Source of the DNA: Panax quinquefolius
Lineage: Eukaryota; Streptophyta; Magnoliopsida; Apiales; Araliaceae
NCBI GenBank assembly: GCA_020205615.1
Contig: CM035171.1
Span: forward strand, 8,926,160 to 8,990,159
Direction of reading: 5' to 3'
Length of the DNA: 64,000 bases
In this document: positions 37,419-50,146 of the stretch, one piece after another
Layout of the letters: each line of letters starts with the position of its first letter
Numbering within the stretch: the stretch's first letter is position 1
Notes under the pieces: generated by a model
Databases searched by the model: none
Told to the model about the DNA's origin: nothing
Seen by the model: only the letters and a program-made list of their open reading frames with translations
Position numbers and translations under genes: made by a program

Positions 37419-38590
37419 TCAGGAAGGAAGGACGCCATCTGCTAAATACTCGATGTAGGGGGTCATCCAGCAGCTAGATCGCTCGATACACATCACCGCT
37501 TCATGTTGAACACTCGGCTGCTGCAAAACTTCCAAATATACCGATCCGTGGAAAACATCTGCATCTGCAGTGGCCAGCTTCGACAATGCATCGGCAATAG
37601 AATTATCGTTACGCTCTATGCCCTGAAATTCATACGAAGTGAAATATTGAAGTCGGTCTCTTAATTCCGCCAGATATTTGATCATCTGGGTCCCACGAGC
37701 TTCATAATCTCCCGACAACTGTTTAACGACCAATTGAGAATCACTATAGATGATCAACTTCTGGACTTCTAGACTCTTTGCCAGTCGGATACCTGCTAAC
37801 ACCGCTTCGTACTCTGCTTCGTTATTCGTTGCTTTAAACCCGAACCTGATGGCCTGCTGAACCTTGAACCCCTCCGGACTCGTCAAAATAATTCCTGCCC
37901 CACTAACAGTCGTTGTAGAGGATCCATCTGCATACAGCGTCCAAGCATTCGGACCACGTAGAAGAGCTGCGAAGCCCTTTCGATCAGACGATTGACCCGC
38001 CCGGTGAATGAACATTCCACCATAAAATCGGCCAAGGCTTGACCTTTGATGGCAGTTCGGGGATGATACTCGATAAAAAATTGGGATAACTCCATAGTCC
38101 ACGCTGCTAGTCTGCCTGAGACCTCTGGCTTTCCCATCACTTTCTTCAATGGCTGATCCGTGTAGACGACCAGGAGTCGACCTTGAAAATATTGCCGAAG
38201 CTTTCTACTGGAAATTATTAAAGCAAAGGCAAATTTCTCAATATTCGGATACTGGTTTTGACATCTCGTGGGGCGTGGGCGACATAATAGGCCGGATCTT
38301 CGCTTTCCACCGATCTCCCTAACCAACATCGCTGCTCCAGCGCCGATGAACTTGCTTTGCAAGGTATAAATATAAGGTCTCTCTTTGGGCGTGCTTTACC
38401 AATAAAGGAGCGGAAGACGGATATGTCTTTATGCCTTGAAGGCGTCTTCACACTCAAAGTCCACTGGAACGTCTTCGCATTCTTCTACCCCTTGATGTGT
38501 CAAAGAAAGGAAGGCATCTCTCCGCAGATTGGCGGCGAACCTCCTCAAAGTCGCAATCCTACCGGTCAGACGTTGGGCGTCTTTGAATGA
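37419..38590 (-). pseudogene. Tat RNase H and second (archaeal-type) RNase H
   Basis: From 38362 down, FALIISSRKLRQYFQGRLLV, then VVYTDQPLKKVMGKPEVSGR, then IEYHPRTAIKGQALADFMVE form the RNase H and connection of Ty3/gypsy. After a frameshift near 38000, a 227-codon open frame (38102-37419) encodes the second RNase H with all four acidic positions in place: WTLYADGSS, NNEAEYEAVLAG, IIYSDSQLVVKQ and NDNSIADALSKLA. This duplicated RNase H is diagnostic of the Tat lineage. Confidence 0.8.
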
Positions 38591-38599
38591 TCGAGGAGT

Positions 38600-39350
38600 C
38601 TTTCTATATCAAGAATGGCCTGGATCTTCCGGATTGGCCTCGATACCCCTCCGGTGACCGGATACCCCTGGGAACTTTCCCGCACTAAGGCCGAAAGTAC
38701 ATTTGGTGGGATTGAGTCTCAATTGACGATAACAGACGACCGAAAGCATTCCTCCGAAGTCGTCAAATGCTTCGAATCTGCAGATACTCTTCACTATCAT
38801 GTCATCTACATAAACCTCCATGTTCCTCCCGGTTGCTCGTCGAAGATGAAGTTCATCATTCTTTGGTAGAGTAGCTCCCAATTATAAGGCCAAAAGTCAT
38901 CTTTTTATAGGCGTGCACAGGCGGTGTGTAATGAACATATTGTCTTTGGAATGTCCTCTTTGCACATGGATATTTGATGATAACCTAAAAAAGCATCCAT
39001 AAAGCTTAGTAATGCATACCAGAAGTGGCATCGATGAGCTGATCGATATGGGGCGAGAGGATAAAGTCCTTCGGACAAGCTTTATTTAGATCGGTGTAGT
39101 CGATGCAAACCCACCATTTTCCATTCGCTTCGCACCAACACCACATTTGCTATCCATTCGGGTAATCAATTTAGATAAATAAAAGTCATTGATTGGCGAC
39201 TTCAGCAACCTCTTCATCAATGATCTTCGCCGCCGCGCAAATATCCGCCTCTTACGATTTAACCCGGCTTCTTCTTGAAGGATCTATCTCCAATTTATGC
39301 TCAACAACCTTTCATTAACTAACTCGGCATGTCTTGTGGCTCCCTATGAA
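38600..39350 (-). pseudogene. Tat reverse transcriptase remnant
   Basis: Minus-strand pieces include VCIDYTDLNKACPKD (near 39110-39060), IDQLIDATSG (near 39040) and the active-site motif EVYVDDMIVKS (near 38830), followed by LRLNPTKCTFG. These are the fingers and palm motifs of gypsy reverse transcriptases in the right order. Frame breaks separate them. The protease and tether part upstream (39.35-40.3 kb) is too decayed for me to outline. Confidence 0.75.
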
Positions 39351-40774
39351 AAAATATCCACATAGCAAGCGTAAGAGTTCCATAAGGTTCGATCAGAAGA
39401 GGTTACAGCAGAACCGGAACCAATCCTCACTTTGTCTTGTCTCGGCTTCCGGGTGACCAACTCAATCTCCTCCGTCCCCCTGCAGGGATCACCAACCTGC
39501 CTGAGGCTGCTCTCGGTGAAGGGTTCGATCTCAATTGCCATTGTCTTTTTATGTTTCATGACCCCATTCCGGATGAAATAACAAAGACATTCCGATAACA
39601 TCGCTGGCTGGAGTCTAAGTCTCCCACTACCTCTCCTACTCCACGCTGTGGGGGAATTAAATTTTGAAATGAGGGATGGAGGTCACGACTTGGAGAGAGT
39701 TGTCAACGTGAAACCTTCCCGGTATGGCGTTATGGCCAGAATCACATGCACAACATAGAATTTGCCGTTATCTCTACTTGCCGAGGGTCGTCTTAGAAGA
39801 TAACCGGGGAGTTCAATAGTGCTCGCAACTCATTTGGGTCGATTCTTGAAACCGTATGAGAGGAGCCTCCCGCCTGACCTCCATTTTGTGCCCGTGGCCA
39901 AGGTGCATCCTCCGATAAGCATGGGCATACTGAATGTCCATCGAAGATCCATTGTCTATCATCATACATTTCACATCCACCGAGCCCACTTGTCTTTGTG
40001 ATCACCAAGAAGCCCTTCATGCGGCTCTATGGGCTCAGAAGGATAATCTGCATCAAGTAAATGATATGACGGTTCACGAGAATGGTCTCATCAATCTTGT
40101 GGGTAGCATCATCGTCACGAACATGGACCGAATCAAGATAAGCCTTCTCTTCTTCCCTACCAACTTCCCTCATGCAGACCCACCGGTTATTACATCAACG
40201 ACTTGCCTTGGCGGTAATCTTTGGAGCATTTTGAATGGGTGGTGCTCGAACCGTCGAAAGCATGCGGTTAATAGTCTGGCGATCTGGCGGTCCTTCTCAC
40301 CACATAACGAATGAATCAAAGCCTCTAATCTTCTTCTCCACGAAATCCTTTAAATTGCAACACTCATTAGTGTGTACGGCGGCGTGACTTGATGATAACC
40401 ACAATATTTACGAGAGTTGCCATGTCCCGATCCTATAATTATCACAAGGTGGTTGAAAGAAAGGTTGGTTTCGATCGATCCAAAATTACCGACCTCTCGT
40501 GTTCAATTGGGTGTAGACCTTATTAACCTTCGTAGGCGTAAACAATTGACGATTCGCCGCCGCCACGAGTTATTGTCTTCTTGAACTACCTTCGACCCTT
40601 GATTATATCCCCCACTCTTCTCCTCGATCAACTTCGGTCTTGGGAACCTCTATCTCCTTTAATTGGCTCAAAGAAGGATTTTTCGGACTATTCATAGCCT
40701 CTTCTACGATTAATATAGCCTTTACGCTTCTTCAAAGGCTTCGCCAGCTTTTGGATGGTGAAACATCAACTTCT

Positions 40775-40920
40775 TCACCAACTTCTCGGACTTAACCAAG
40801 TCAGCCCATTCTGGAACAAACCCACGACTTGGAGATCATTAAGATCGGACACACGACCAACCGCTTCCCTAAACCTTTTACATATTGGCTTAAAGATTCC
40901 TTTGGTGAATCGCCGGATAT
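40775..40920 (-). pseudogene. Tat gag, downstream fragment
   Basis: The minus strand encodes SGDSPKESLSQYVKRFREAV, then GRVSDLNDLQVVGLFQNGL, the C-terminal half of a retrotransposon gag domain. Its upstream half lies at 43.56-44.2 kb, on the other side of the inserted solo LTR. Confidence 0.7.
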
Positions 40921-42084
40921 AGCGCCCCAAAATTAGGTATACATCACCCATCTTGGGTCGATACTTACATGGTACGTAATTTAAAAACAACTTATTAACA
41001 TAAGCATGGGTATGCAATACGACATAAAGCGTGAGTTTAAATACAAATATCGCCTACTAGATATTATACAAACTTCAAATAAAAAGTCCTCATTCTGATT
41101 ATTATCACACTATTTTACAGAATAGTGAGGACTACTATCTATCTTCGAGGACCATCACTCGTTTCCCAGACTCGTCCCAAATTTATATTATCATTTCTGA
41201 AGAGAACGGTGAAAGAAAGGGTGAGCTCAACTAGCCCAAAGAAGAAATATTATGACTAAGATAATGCAGAATAAATTATCAATAGTCTTGATAATGTTAA
41301 ACCGATAAAATACAATGAGCAAAAATCAACCGGTTTAGCTGCGGTGAATATCTGATCCATTAAAAGAGTCAGTAGAAAATAAAGTCTACTATCTTTTAGG
41401 TTTTAAAAGGTTTTTCATCATTTGTTTATATTGAGACTCACTTTTAATAAATATTTCACATCATCGAATCACCCCCACTACTGCCGAGGATATTCTTTAA
41501 GTATCACGACCACAATTATTCATGCTTCTGGGCGAGAATATTTGTGTATTCATTAATGGTCATTGATCATCATGCCAACAATCGTCCATCAATGCACTAC
41601 TACTGACCCGCTGAGGATTTTTATCACATCATTTGTAACATTACGGCCATGATTACACCGAATAGTCTCTACGGTCATATAATCATACCAAGTCCATCTA
41701 TGCACTACAGTTGCCACAGATGACTTTCAAAAAATATAAACATGAGGATGATGACAATGATATAAGAATTCAATAAAACAAGTTCAAGAATTATTTTATC
41801 CGGGAATTATTAACGTCCAAATTGTCGACATGATCTTTTTTTTGTAGAGTAAAATTCAAGAATGATCGTAAGAAGAATATTTTCATGAAAAATCTTTGGA
41901 TGAAACGCAAATATCGAGGATATTCTACTAATTTCATGGAGTATATAAGTCAAAGTTTTAACCAATTTGAGTATAATAAAGAATGGAATAACAAAAAGAA
42001 ATCACCGTGCATGCGATAGAGGCCGCACGTACGGGTTATTCAAGCCGAATAATAAATAAAGGAACGGTCGGTGAAATTCACACC

Positions 42085-42420
42085 GCAAGCGGGATGTTCC
42101 AACGAGAATAATAAAGATGGAACTGAGATCCGGTGTAAAACACATGCAGATAGGATATTCCAATGAGAATAATAAAGAGCGGAACCAGTCAGGTGTAAAA
42201 CACAGATGTGAGGATGTTCCAATGAGAATAATAAAGGCGGAACCAGTCGTGTAAAAAACATGCATGAGCAGGATGTTCCAACGAAGAATAATAATAAAAA
42301 GCGGAACCGGTGTCCGTGTAAAACACATGAGCAGGATGTTCCAATGAATAATAGAAGAATGTCACCAAGTATAGGGTAAACCACTTATACAAAGTTATTC
42401 CAATGAGAATAATAAGCAAT
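42085..42420. repeat. About 60-bp tandem repeats inside the solo LTR
   Basis: Roughly six diverged units carry GATGTTCCAA(C/T)GAGAATAATAA, a GGAAC block and GTGTAAAACACATG. LTR enhancer-like arrays of this sort vary in copy number between elements. Confidence 0.8.
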
Positions 42421-42714
42421 GGAATAACAATGATTCTCTTCTTGAATAAGAAAGAATAACACCCACTTACATTTGGTAGGAGATTGAATACTGCTGACGA
42501 TGTAGTAACAAAATACTCTTCTTCTTTCTCTCTTATTCTCTCTATACTTTCTCTCTCTATAGCTTGAATGAATTAAGTGAAAAATAATGAAGCCCTAGGC
42601 CTCTATTTATAGAAAATTTCTAGCTTAGCACTTTTCCGAGTGTGAAAAGGCAAGTGGCAGACAGCACTGGTTTGATGCTCGTAATGTGAAACGACAATGA
42701 GTGGTTCGACGTCT

Positions 42715-42930
42715 GGTAAAGGTAATTACTATTAACGAAGGTAAATACTATTGTGAAGGTAAATACTATTCACAAGGGTAATTCTTATTGACGAAGGTAA
42801 TTACTTATTGGCGAAGGTAAATACTATTCACAAGGGTAATTCTTATTCGACGAAGGTAATTACTATTGGAATGAAGGTAAATACTATTCACAAGGGTAAT
42901 TACTATTGATGAAGGTAATTACTATCGTGA
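42715..42930. repeat. About 20-bp tandem repeats inside the solo LTR
   Basis: GAAGGTAATTACTATT and GGTAAATACTATTCACAAG variants alternate about ten times. It is an array separate from the 60-bp one, also within the LTR. Confidence 0.8.
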
Positions 42931-43560
42931 AGAGACTCTTAGATGATGATATATGAGCCCCCATAAAATAATCAAACTTACCACAAATCATTTTTTTCAT
43001 CAACACATAATTAATCTTTCAACAATTATTAATCATTTATAACTTGTCGTCTCAATTATTGATTTAATACTATAACATATTATACGGATGATCTTTGTGA
43101 CAATAATTGAATCGATAATATAAGAGATATGATCAAGCAATTCTCGTGATGTGATAATTGAGTATAATTTGTTGACTTCTCACGTAAGCATCAATAATCG
43201 ATAACGTGTCTTACTTATGCAACTACGCGATATTCTTTTGTACTTTTACCACCGGGTAGTTCAGCAGTTTTTAACAGTAACACCTCCGTAGTTATTTTTA
43301 TAAAATATTTTTGTCGTTTTTCTCATCAAATAATAATTACATTGTGGGGTCCACCCGATGATTGAGCCATTGTATACGAATATTCCCTAACAAAAAGAAT
43401 ATTCCCAGACCAAACGAATATTTTATAACAACTTGCATACTTTGCAAAATTTATAAATATTACCCACAACTATAACATTATATCAAATTTATTCCATAAT
43501 ATTCAAAAATAATATTTATAGAAAAATTCATCTTTATTTATAAAGTTTGAGGGTCTAGAG

Positions 43561-44200
43561 GATCCGTCTTAAAGAAACTTGTAGGCTTTCCCTTCTTCGA
43601 TTTGCTTCCAAAGCGGGCATGGAACTTATCACAAAGCTTCGGTCAAGAGGAAATCGAATCAGATGGTAAAGTCCCCATCCACTGTCTTGCGTCTTTTCTC
43701 AGTGTCGTGACAAAAGTGTGACACTTGGCAGCATCAGTGAAGTCATAATAGTCCATCAGCCGATCGAACACCTGACTATGGTCATAAAGGATCTCCGGAC
43801 CCATCATAGCTCTCCATACGAGGTAACTTTTTGGTGATATCTGCCTTCTCCTTGAGAATATCGGAGGAAAAAGGGGACGCCTTCTTTCCAGGAATGTCTT
43901 TCACCTGTTGGACCTCAGCCAGCTGCTTTCGGAGCTCTTTCAACTCCTTTACAAGAAAATCAACACCTTCGGGTTGCGATGAGATCTCCTTCTCCTGAGA
44001 GACGTTCGGCTTTTGAGTGGATCGACCTCTTCCTGCCGATCCCACTGCCCTCGTGGGACTTCTTGATCTACTCTGACGTATAATTTCATCCTCATGATAA
44101 GAATGGTTGTGCTGGTACTCTCTTCTTCTGGTTTCTGGCACGGTCTCTCTCGACCTGCTTCTTCGTCTCATCATCGTAGCGATCTTTGTGAACCAATGAC
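43561..44200 (-). pseudogene. Tat gag, upstream fragment
   Basis: The open frame at 44174-43782 begins MMRRRSRSRETVPE, is rich in Arg/Ser and then in charged residues (LVKELKELRKQLAEVQQV), and ends RMESYDGSGDPL. Coding continues in a shifted frame towards 43561 with DHSQVFDRLMDYYDFTDAAK, typical of a retrotransposon gag. The solo LTR interrupts it at 43558. Confidence 0.7.
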
Positions 44201-44825
44201 CATCAATGCCTTCTTCGAGGCCAAGGGAGTTCTGCTCCTCGATCTCCTCCTACTGCGAGAACGATCTCTAGACACATGCATAGAATGCTCCGGTTCCTTA
44301 CCCTCTCACCGGGGTATCTCCTTATGCCTACTCCGTCTCTCGGACTGAACATGGCTAGATGCTTCGTCCCTTTAACTCACCAACGAAGCATACATTGGCT
44401 ATATCTTCCCTTTGTTTTAACAGAACCTCAAAGCCTTATCGGTTAAATCCGCCATCCTCGCATGATTTGGCGACTCGTCCTCTTGACCACTTGCGGTGAT
44501 GAGTCTGGTCGGTGAGCCTTAGCGCCCGCCCGATCGGGGATCACGCTCCTTATCAAACATTGAAAACCAACTTCCGTCTGCTCCACCATGGATCTTGGAC
44601 GAAGTTCTCTGAGTTAATGTTTAGATGCCGTGCTTTCGTGAGCACTTTTAGAAGGACCAGACGATCCTTTCTTCAAATACGAGGCGATGATGAACCGGTA
44701 CCATCACCATGCTTGCCCTTACGGTGTACCATCTCTACTCCTCATCATCTTCCCAAGTAGGTTAAACAATTGTGATTGAAAATTTAAATGACACTAGAAA
44801 CAAAGCTCTCCTTTTAAGCGCATGA

Positions 44826-45496
44826 TGTTAACGCCAAGATCTTACGCCACGTCCCGATCACGTAAGGCATACGATCACCGCGACAATAAACACGATAAAC
44901 ACCTCGAAGCTTGGCGATTTGTTCAAATTCGGGGATAGCTTTCGAGCGTGAGAGTCGAACGTGTTCACAAGGTTATCAAAATGGAGGATCTAATGCCTAG
45001 TGTATTGAGAGAGATGATAATAATTCTTAAGTGTATATGTAATTATGAATGGTAAAATGTGTGTACATACCTCTTTGTGAAGACTTCCTTGCTAAGCTAT
45101 ACTCTCTTTGCCTGGAATATTGTGCCACCCACTACTACTGACACACCCCTTGATCGATAGGATTCTACCGAATTGCGTATGTAGTTTATCCACTTTGCTT
45201 TTGGTCATTTGTTTCTACCTGGCCGTGGATTATAATCCCATCCACATTAATGCGTGGCGGGTTCTAGTCAATCAATGATCATGCTTTTTCATCATTACAA
45301 ATCAAAATAATAGATATTAAAATGTCAAAGGATCGATCCACCGAAACCAATCTTGGTCTTGTAAGTCAAAATGGAAATAATAGGATAAGCAGAACAATGA
45401 CTTTTCGTGGATTCGATAATAAAAGCCTAAATAGATTAATTAAATGAGTAAGTCCGATCTACCCGACCCAATGAGAAAAAATATAATGACCCAACA
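44826..45496 (-). repeat. 5' LTR of the Tat element
   Basis: Direct copy of 32575-33243. Since the element lies on the minus strand, this is the LTR that would drive gag-pol. The flanking ATGTG (45497-45501) matches ACGTG at the other end except for one base. Confidence 0.85.
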
Positions 45497-45501
45497 ATGT
45501 G

Positions 45502-46270
45502 GAATGCTGGTCTTTTCATGTGGACAAACAAATCTAATGGTGTCGTATGATGATGATATTCAAATGGATATGCACCAGAGATTATTGTTAGATTATTTTT
45601 CTCTTTAAAGAGTAGAGTTCAGTTTTAAAGAAGGCGGGGGGAAGTCCAAGGAAGAAGTAGCATTTCTCAAGTTTTACTTAAGAAGAGCCAAGTGCTCCAC
45701 AAATGACTGGAAATAATGACAGCATCATAACTAAAGATTTCTTACATGCAATAGATAATGATATAAAATCCAATATCCCAGGTTACTCCAAAGAAGGTTC
45801 AGCCACAGTATGTGTCTTGAACATGTGTTTATGAAAATGAAATATTTTGAGCTTCTTCCTCCACCTCCTTGAAACAAAGATGCTAAAACCCAGTTTATAA
45901 ACCACCAGACAACTTTATAATTTCCAATCCCTATATAATTACTGTAGCAAGTAGTAGTTTAACAGCCGTTACATCATCATGAATACAGATGAATATATGA
46001 CCAGCATCAAGTTTGGAATGAAAAACGAATGGAGATTCATATATAAACCCATCCCCAGCTCCAGTTAAACAATAGTGATGAAAAAGAATACGATTTTCTC
46101 AGGCCTAAATGGAACTAAAGCAAGAAGCCAAGAATAAAACCCATACAGGCCATACCAATAGAAAACATGTTTTTTAGTGGAATATGTTTGGAAAAAGGAT
46201 GAACAAGGGATATATATATACTTATCTAAAGTGAACCAAAGTTGAAAATGCAGGAAATTAATATGTCAAG
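45502..46270. other. Host sequence flanking the Tat element
   Basis: 0.8 kb without recognisable coding sequence. If the fructokinase gene continues across the retrotransposon this would be its intron, but I cannot find an upstream exon here. Confidence 0.35.
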
Positions 46271-46275
46271 TCAGC

Positions 46276-47284
46276 ACCGGCATTGGCCTAAAGCCCAAGG
46301 TGCCCGGGCTTTAGGCCCAAAATTTTTTAAGGTCCCCTTTTTTCTTATATCATACAATCAGTGCATGGCTAGTTTTATTCTAATGGATGAGTATAATTGA
46401 TTATGTAGAATCATTCTCTAAAATATTTAAAATTTTGACAAATAAAATTATTACATAAGTAAAACCAGATCCAACACTATTAAAAATTCTAATATGTACA
46501 TTTAAAAAAAATACCAACCAGTTCACATAAATTAAAAAACAATTACTTCAATATGTCTCAATTAATTTCAATATTTGTTAGTCTATGCATTTGTCCATCA
46601 TAATTATGTCTTTACTCATTCTTGTGTTTCTTTGCAAATATGTATAATTTCATTTTTTTTTTCTCTTAATCAGCTAGTCTGGACTTTACGATTATCTCTA
46701 TTAATAGACTATGGGTCATGCGTACTTTACTTATTGGTATTAAAATTTGTGATTAAAAGCGAGGTCATAATATAGCCAATATAATACAAAAGAAAATAGG
46801 TAAACTCTTCTTTGGGAAGATTTTGAGTTTTACACTATCTACCGTAGGTCTTATTTGAAGAATAACCAAACAAAGGTTAACTCTTGTCATAGCTTGGATA
46901 TGTCACCCCCGATTGATCTCTATGAAACTATTTGAAATTGATGAGTTACGTTCCATTACCGAACTATAAATTTTATGCTTCTTTATTTATAATTTGCCAA
47001 TTATAAGTGAGTGTTATTCAAGAGAGGCATTGATGATATCATTCACCCCTCTCCGTTGATGATATTATGTCTTTGAACTAATTATTTTTTGAATTAGTGA
47101 TAATGTGATATCGAATGATGCTTTGAAAATATTGAAATAATCGGTTATTATATTTGGTATTCTTTTGTATTTATGCTCTTTTGTTCGAGAAAGTTCTTAA
47201 TTTTTTATACTATCTTAATAGCAATTAAAAGGGCCCAATTTTTTTTCGCTTAAGCCCCGAAAAACTCGGGGACCAAATTCGTGT
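46276..47284. mobile_element. Probable non-autonomous hAT-type element
   Basis: The start CAGCACCGGCATTGGCCTAA with GGCCCAAAATTTTTTAAGG and the end GGGCCCAATTTTTTTTCGC with CTCGGGGACC resemble the GGCCC-rich termini of a common plant hAT group. Imperfect CAAGTCAG/TAAGTCTAG flanks may be the target duplication. Boundaries are uncertain and the terminal match is weak. The interior is AT-rich with no transposase I can see. Confidence 0.4.
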
Positions 47285-47417
47285 TAAGTCTAGTACTTGG
47301 TACTATATCTTTAAGACAATTATGTACTCTTTATCGGTGCTTAGAGTTAGCGACACTCGTCTTCCAGGATATAATGACGTGTGTTATAGCAGCACAACAA
47401 ATAACACATACAACGAA

Positions 47418-50129
47418 TGTAAGACCCCAACTTATTATTAATGAAATTTAATTTTCTCTATTTATTATTTTGAAATAGTAAGGGTTGATGTGATTAATGT
47501 GGATAGTTAGGGAGTAAAATACATGAAATATTTCAAAATAAGCAAGTGGTTATAAAATATTCATTGTTGTCGGGGAATATTCGTTTGGTCGTGGAATATT
47601 AAATCTTTGTCGGGGAATATTAAATGCGACGGCAGTAGCGACCATGTATGTGGGCCCATGCTTGAAGCGATTGGATGAAGAAAATGACAAATATAAGTTG
47701 TTTAAAAATAACGGCGTAGTTATTCACAATTATCTTTGTTAAAATACTCGGTGGTTAAAACACGATGGCACGGTATTGCACCAATTATTGATTCTTACGT
47801 GAAGGCCTTTACTCGATAATGGTTACGATAATTCTTATTCGATATTTTATTGAGTTAATAATTCTTTGCGTTGATATTTTATATTCTTTGTTGTTTGATA
47901 ATTGTCATTACACGGTATTTTTTATTATCGAAGCAATAATTCATATTATCCGAATAATATTATTAGATAACATTATTGGCAATGTCTAGAAAGTTACATC
48001 AAGGAGAGGTTTGGTCACCTAATTGCGGCTTGCGACCAGAAGAAGAAATTCTTATTGAAAGCCCCTCTTCTCACAGGAAGCTTGCTGGTTGTCGATATTG
48101 TGATTACGTAATATTATTTGTGAATAATTAATTATTGATTCATATGATGAGAAAAATATTGATTTTATGTGGATATAGATGGAGAAAATTTTATTGTGAC
48201 AATTGTTGAAAATTAAAATTTTATCTTTTTACGATAAAATAATTCATTTAAATATATTATTATATTTTAATAATATAATAATGGTGATATTTTTACAACG
48301 AATGTGGGATATATGAGTATACGAGGAGGAGAGTATTTTGTTGCAATAAATGTTTAAAACATGTTAAACATGTGATTGGACCCCATTTATTGGTGAAATT
48401 TGATTATAACTTTTATAAAATCGTCCAGTTTGTGGATTTTGGTCAATTTCTATTTGGAATTTGGAAAAACTTTCTTACGCAAAGTTGTAGAAATTGAATT
48501 TCCTATAAAAACTCGCATGAGATTCAATTTTCTGATGAAAGGGCTATTTATTATGAATTATTGAAGTTACGAAATTAGGAATAATTGATTTTGGAGTTTA
48601 AAATATTTTTTTGTAAGAAAAACGTTTTTGTTGTAATTGAGTGGCTCACATGTGTTATAAATGATCTGAAATCAGATTTCTAAGGTGGGCTTGAATATTT
48701 TTTAAGAAATATTATTATTTTATTAAATTTTACTGCTTTGGTGTTCTAAGCATTTTTCTATAAATAGGGTCTTAGGTTAGAATTGAAAATCACACGAGAA
48801 GCTGAAGTTTTCTCTCTATATTATCGAGGCGTATTCTTGTGAGTATTTTGAGTATACTTTGAGTATTGTTAGGCGGTCTGCAAGTTCCTTCAAACCTTTA
48901 TCAGTATTCAAATTTAAATCTTAATCTTTTGAGGTAAGGATGTTATTTTCTTCTCAAATGATATTATTTCTTCAATATCATTATCTTTGAAATATTGGTT
49001 GGAACTTTTTATCAAATTTGGAACTTTTTCATGTGGGGTTATTATTCATGATTCTTATTCACGAGTTCTTATTAAGCGAGTTCTTATTCACGAAGTTCTT
49101 ATTCACAGTCACTTTATTAATGAAGCGTGAAGATGTTTTGTGGAATTTCTATCTTTTGGTGTCGAGATTCTTATTCACGTATCGGACACTATTCACGATA
49201 TCTGACCATTATTCACCGAAAAATAAAATTTCTTCTTTTTGTCAAAATATCTATTACGGATACTAGCTTTGATTGTATCCATGTTTTGATCATTCTTGAA
49301 TTTTACACCACTATGATCATTTTTGAGGTATTTTTGAACATGGATAAAACAAATCTGAATCCTTAATCCTTAATCCTTGTCATTTTGTTTCACTTTGGAT
49401 TCGTTTCTTTAAAAATATTTTTCATCATCCTCGGTCTTAAATGATGATATTATTGAATATCTTTGGCTTTGTAGTGCAAAGATGAATGATTTGAAGAATA
49501 TCTTTGGTAGTAGTGCAAAGAAGATGAGCAGTGTTTAGATGAACATGATAAGTGATGAATATCTTTGGCTGTAGTGCAAAGATGAATATTTGATTCGGAT
49601 GTATATTGATTGATGTTACGGGGATAAAAGATAGGCGATGAACTTTTAAATTCATACATAGAAGATAGTAGTTTGCATTCTCTACTTAACTCTTCTAATG
49701 AATTATTATTTCATTGCGAATATTGATTTAAAATTTGTTGTCTATTGTATTCTATTAGATTTTTCCTGTTGAAGACTACTTGATAATTTGTTGTATATTA
49801 TCTTAGTCATAATATTCTTCTTGAGCTAGTTGAGCTCACCCTTTTCCTTTTGTTCCATTTTTCTTCGGGAGGCGAGAATATAGCGAAATGCAGGTGGGGT
49901 ATGGAATGAAGGTTCTAGAGAGAGTTGTTTAGTAGTCCTCACCATTTTTGTAAAATAATGTATCGATAAATGTGATGAGGATTTATTTGAGTATAGATAT
50001 TATACAGAAGATAATATTTGTATTTAAACTCACAGTTTCTTGTTGTAATAATAAAGTTGTAGTTGTTTACATGTACCATGTATTGACAACTCGGAATGGG
50101 TGATGTATACCTATTTTGGGGCGTCGCGG
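47418..50129 (+). repeat. 5' LTR of the chromovirus
   Basis: 2.7 kb, starting TGTAAGACCCC and ending with the ATACCTATTTTGGGGC block next to the primer-binding site. Bases 47418-48310 align with the 3' LTR at 54854-55754. It contains two subrepeat zones: TTCTTATTCACGA units at about 49050-49215, and ATATCTTTGG...GTAGTGCAAAGA units at 49455-49590. Confidence 0.85.
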
Positions 50130-50130
50130 T

Positions 50131-50146
50131 TGGTATCGAGCTTAGG
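50131..50146 (+). other. Chromovirus primer-binding site
   Basis: TGGTATCGAGCTTAGG lies just inside the 5' LTR. The canonical initiator-Met complement in plant gypsy elements is TGGTATCAGAGC, so one A is missing. Confidence 0.7.

Larger units (their letters stand above)
40921..43558 (-). mobile_element. Solo LTR of a chromovirus, inserted in the Tat gag
   Basis: The plus-strand end AGCGCCCCAAAATTAGGTAT, followed by ACATCACCCAT, is the inverse of the LTR 3' end at 50095-50125. The other end (AAGTTTGAGGGTCTAGA) is the inverse of the TGTAAGACCCC-type LTR start seen at 47418. Length is about 2.6 kb, matching the 2.7-kb LTR of the intact element. No internal region is present and gag coding continues on both sides, so it arose by LTR-LTR recombination. 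A GGAT match at both flanks is the probable remnant of the target duplication. It is clearly diverged from the 47.4-kb LTR and so belongs to a sister family. Confidence 0.78.
32575..45496 (-). mobile_element. Ty3/gypsy Tat-lineage LTR retrotransposon
   Basis: Two direct LTRs of about 670 bp (32575-33243 and 44826-45496) begin TGTTAACG and end CCCAACA on the plus strand. A purine-rich tract (AACTAGGGGGCAA, minus strand) abuts the left LTR, which fixes the element on the minus strand: gag at 44-40.8 kb, reverse transcriptase at 39-38.6 kb, RNase H at 38.4-37.5 kb, integrase remnant at 37.4-36.8 kb. The flanks ACGTG and ATGTG are a 5-bp target duplication with one change. A second, archaeal-type RNase H after the first and a gene on the opposite strand before the 3' LTR are Tat-lineage traits. 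I see no clear primer-binding site. A solo LTR of another element splits its gag. Confidence 0.85.

Noticed and set aside
38609..38881. Overlapping plus-strand open frames across 38.3-38.9 kb
   Set aside because: They mirror the minus-strand reverse transcriptase motifs.
46030..46075. Minus-strand LTGAGDGF-like string resembling the fructokinase GAGD motif
   Set aside because: No open frame or splice sites support an exon around it, and flanking residues do not match the family. Likely coincidence.
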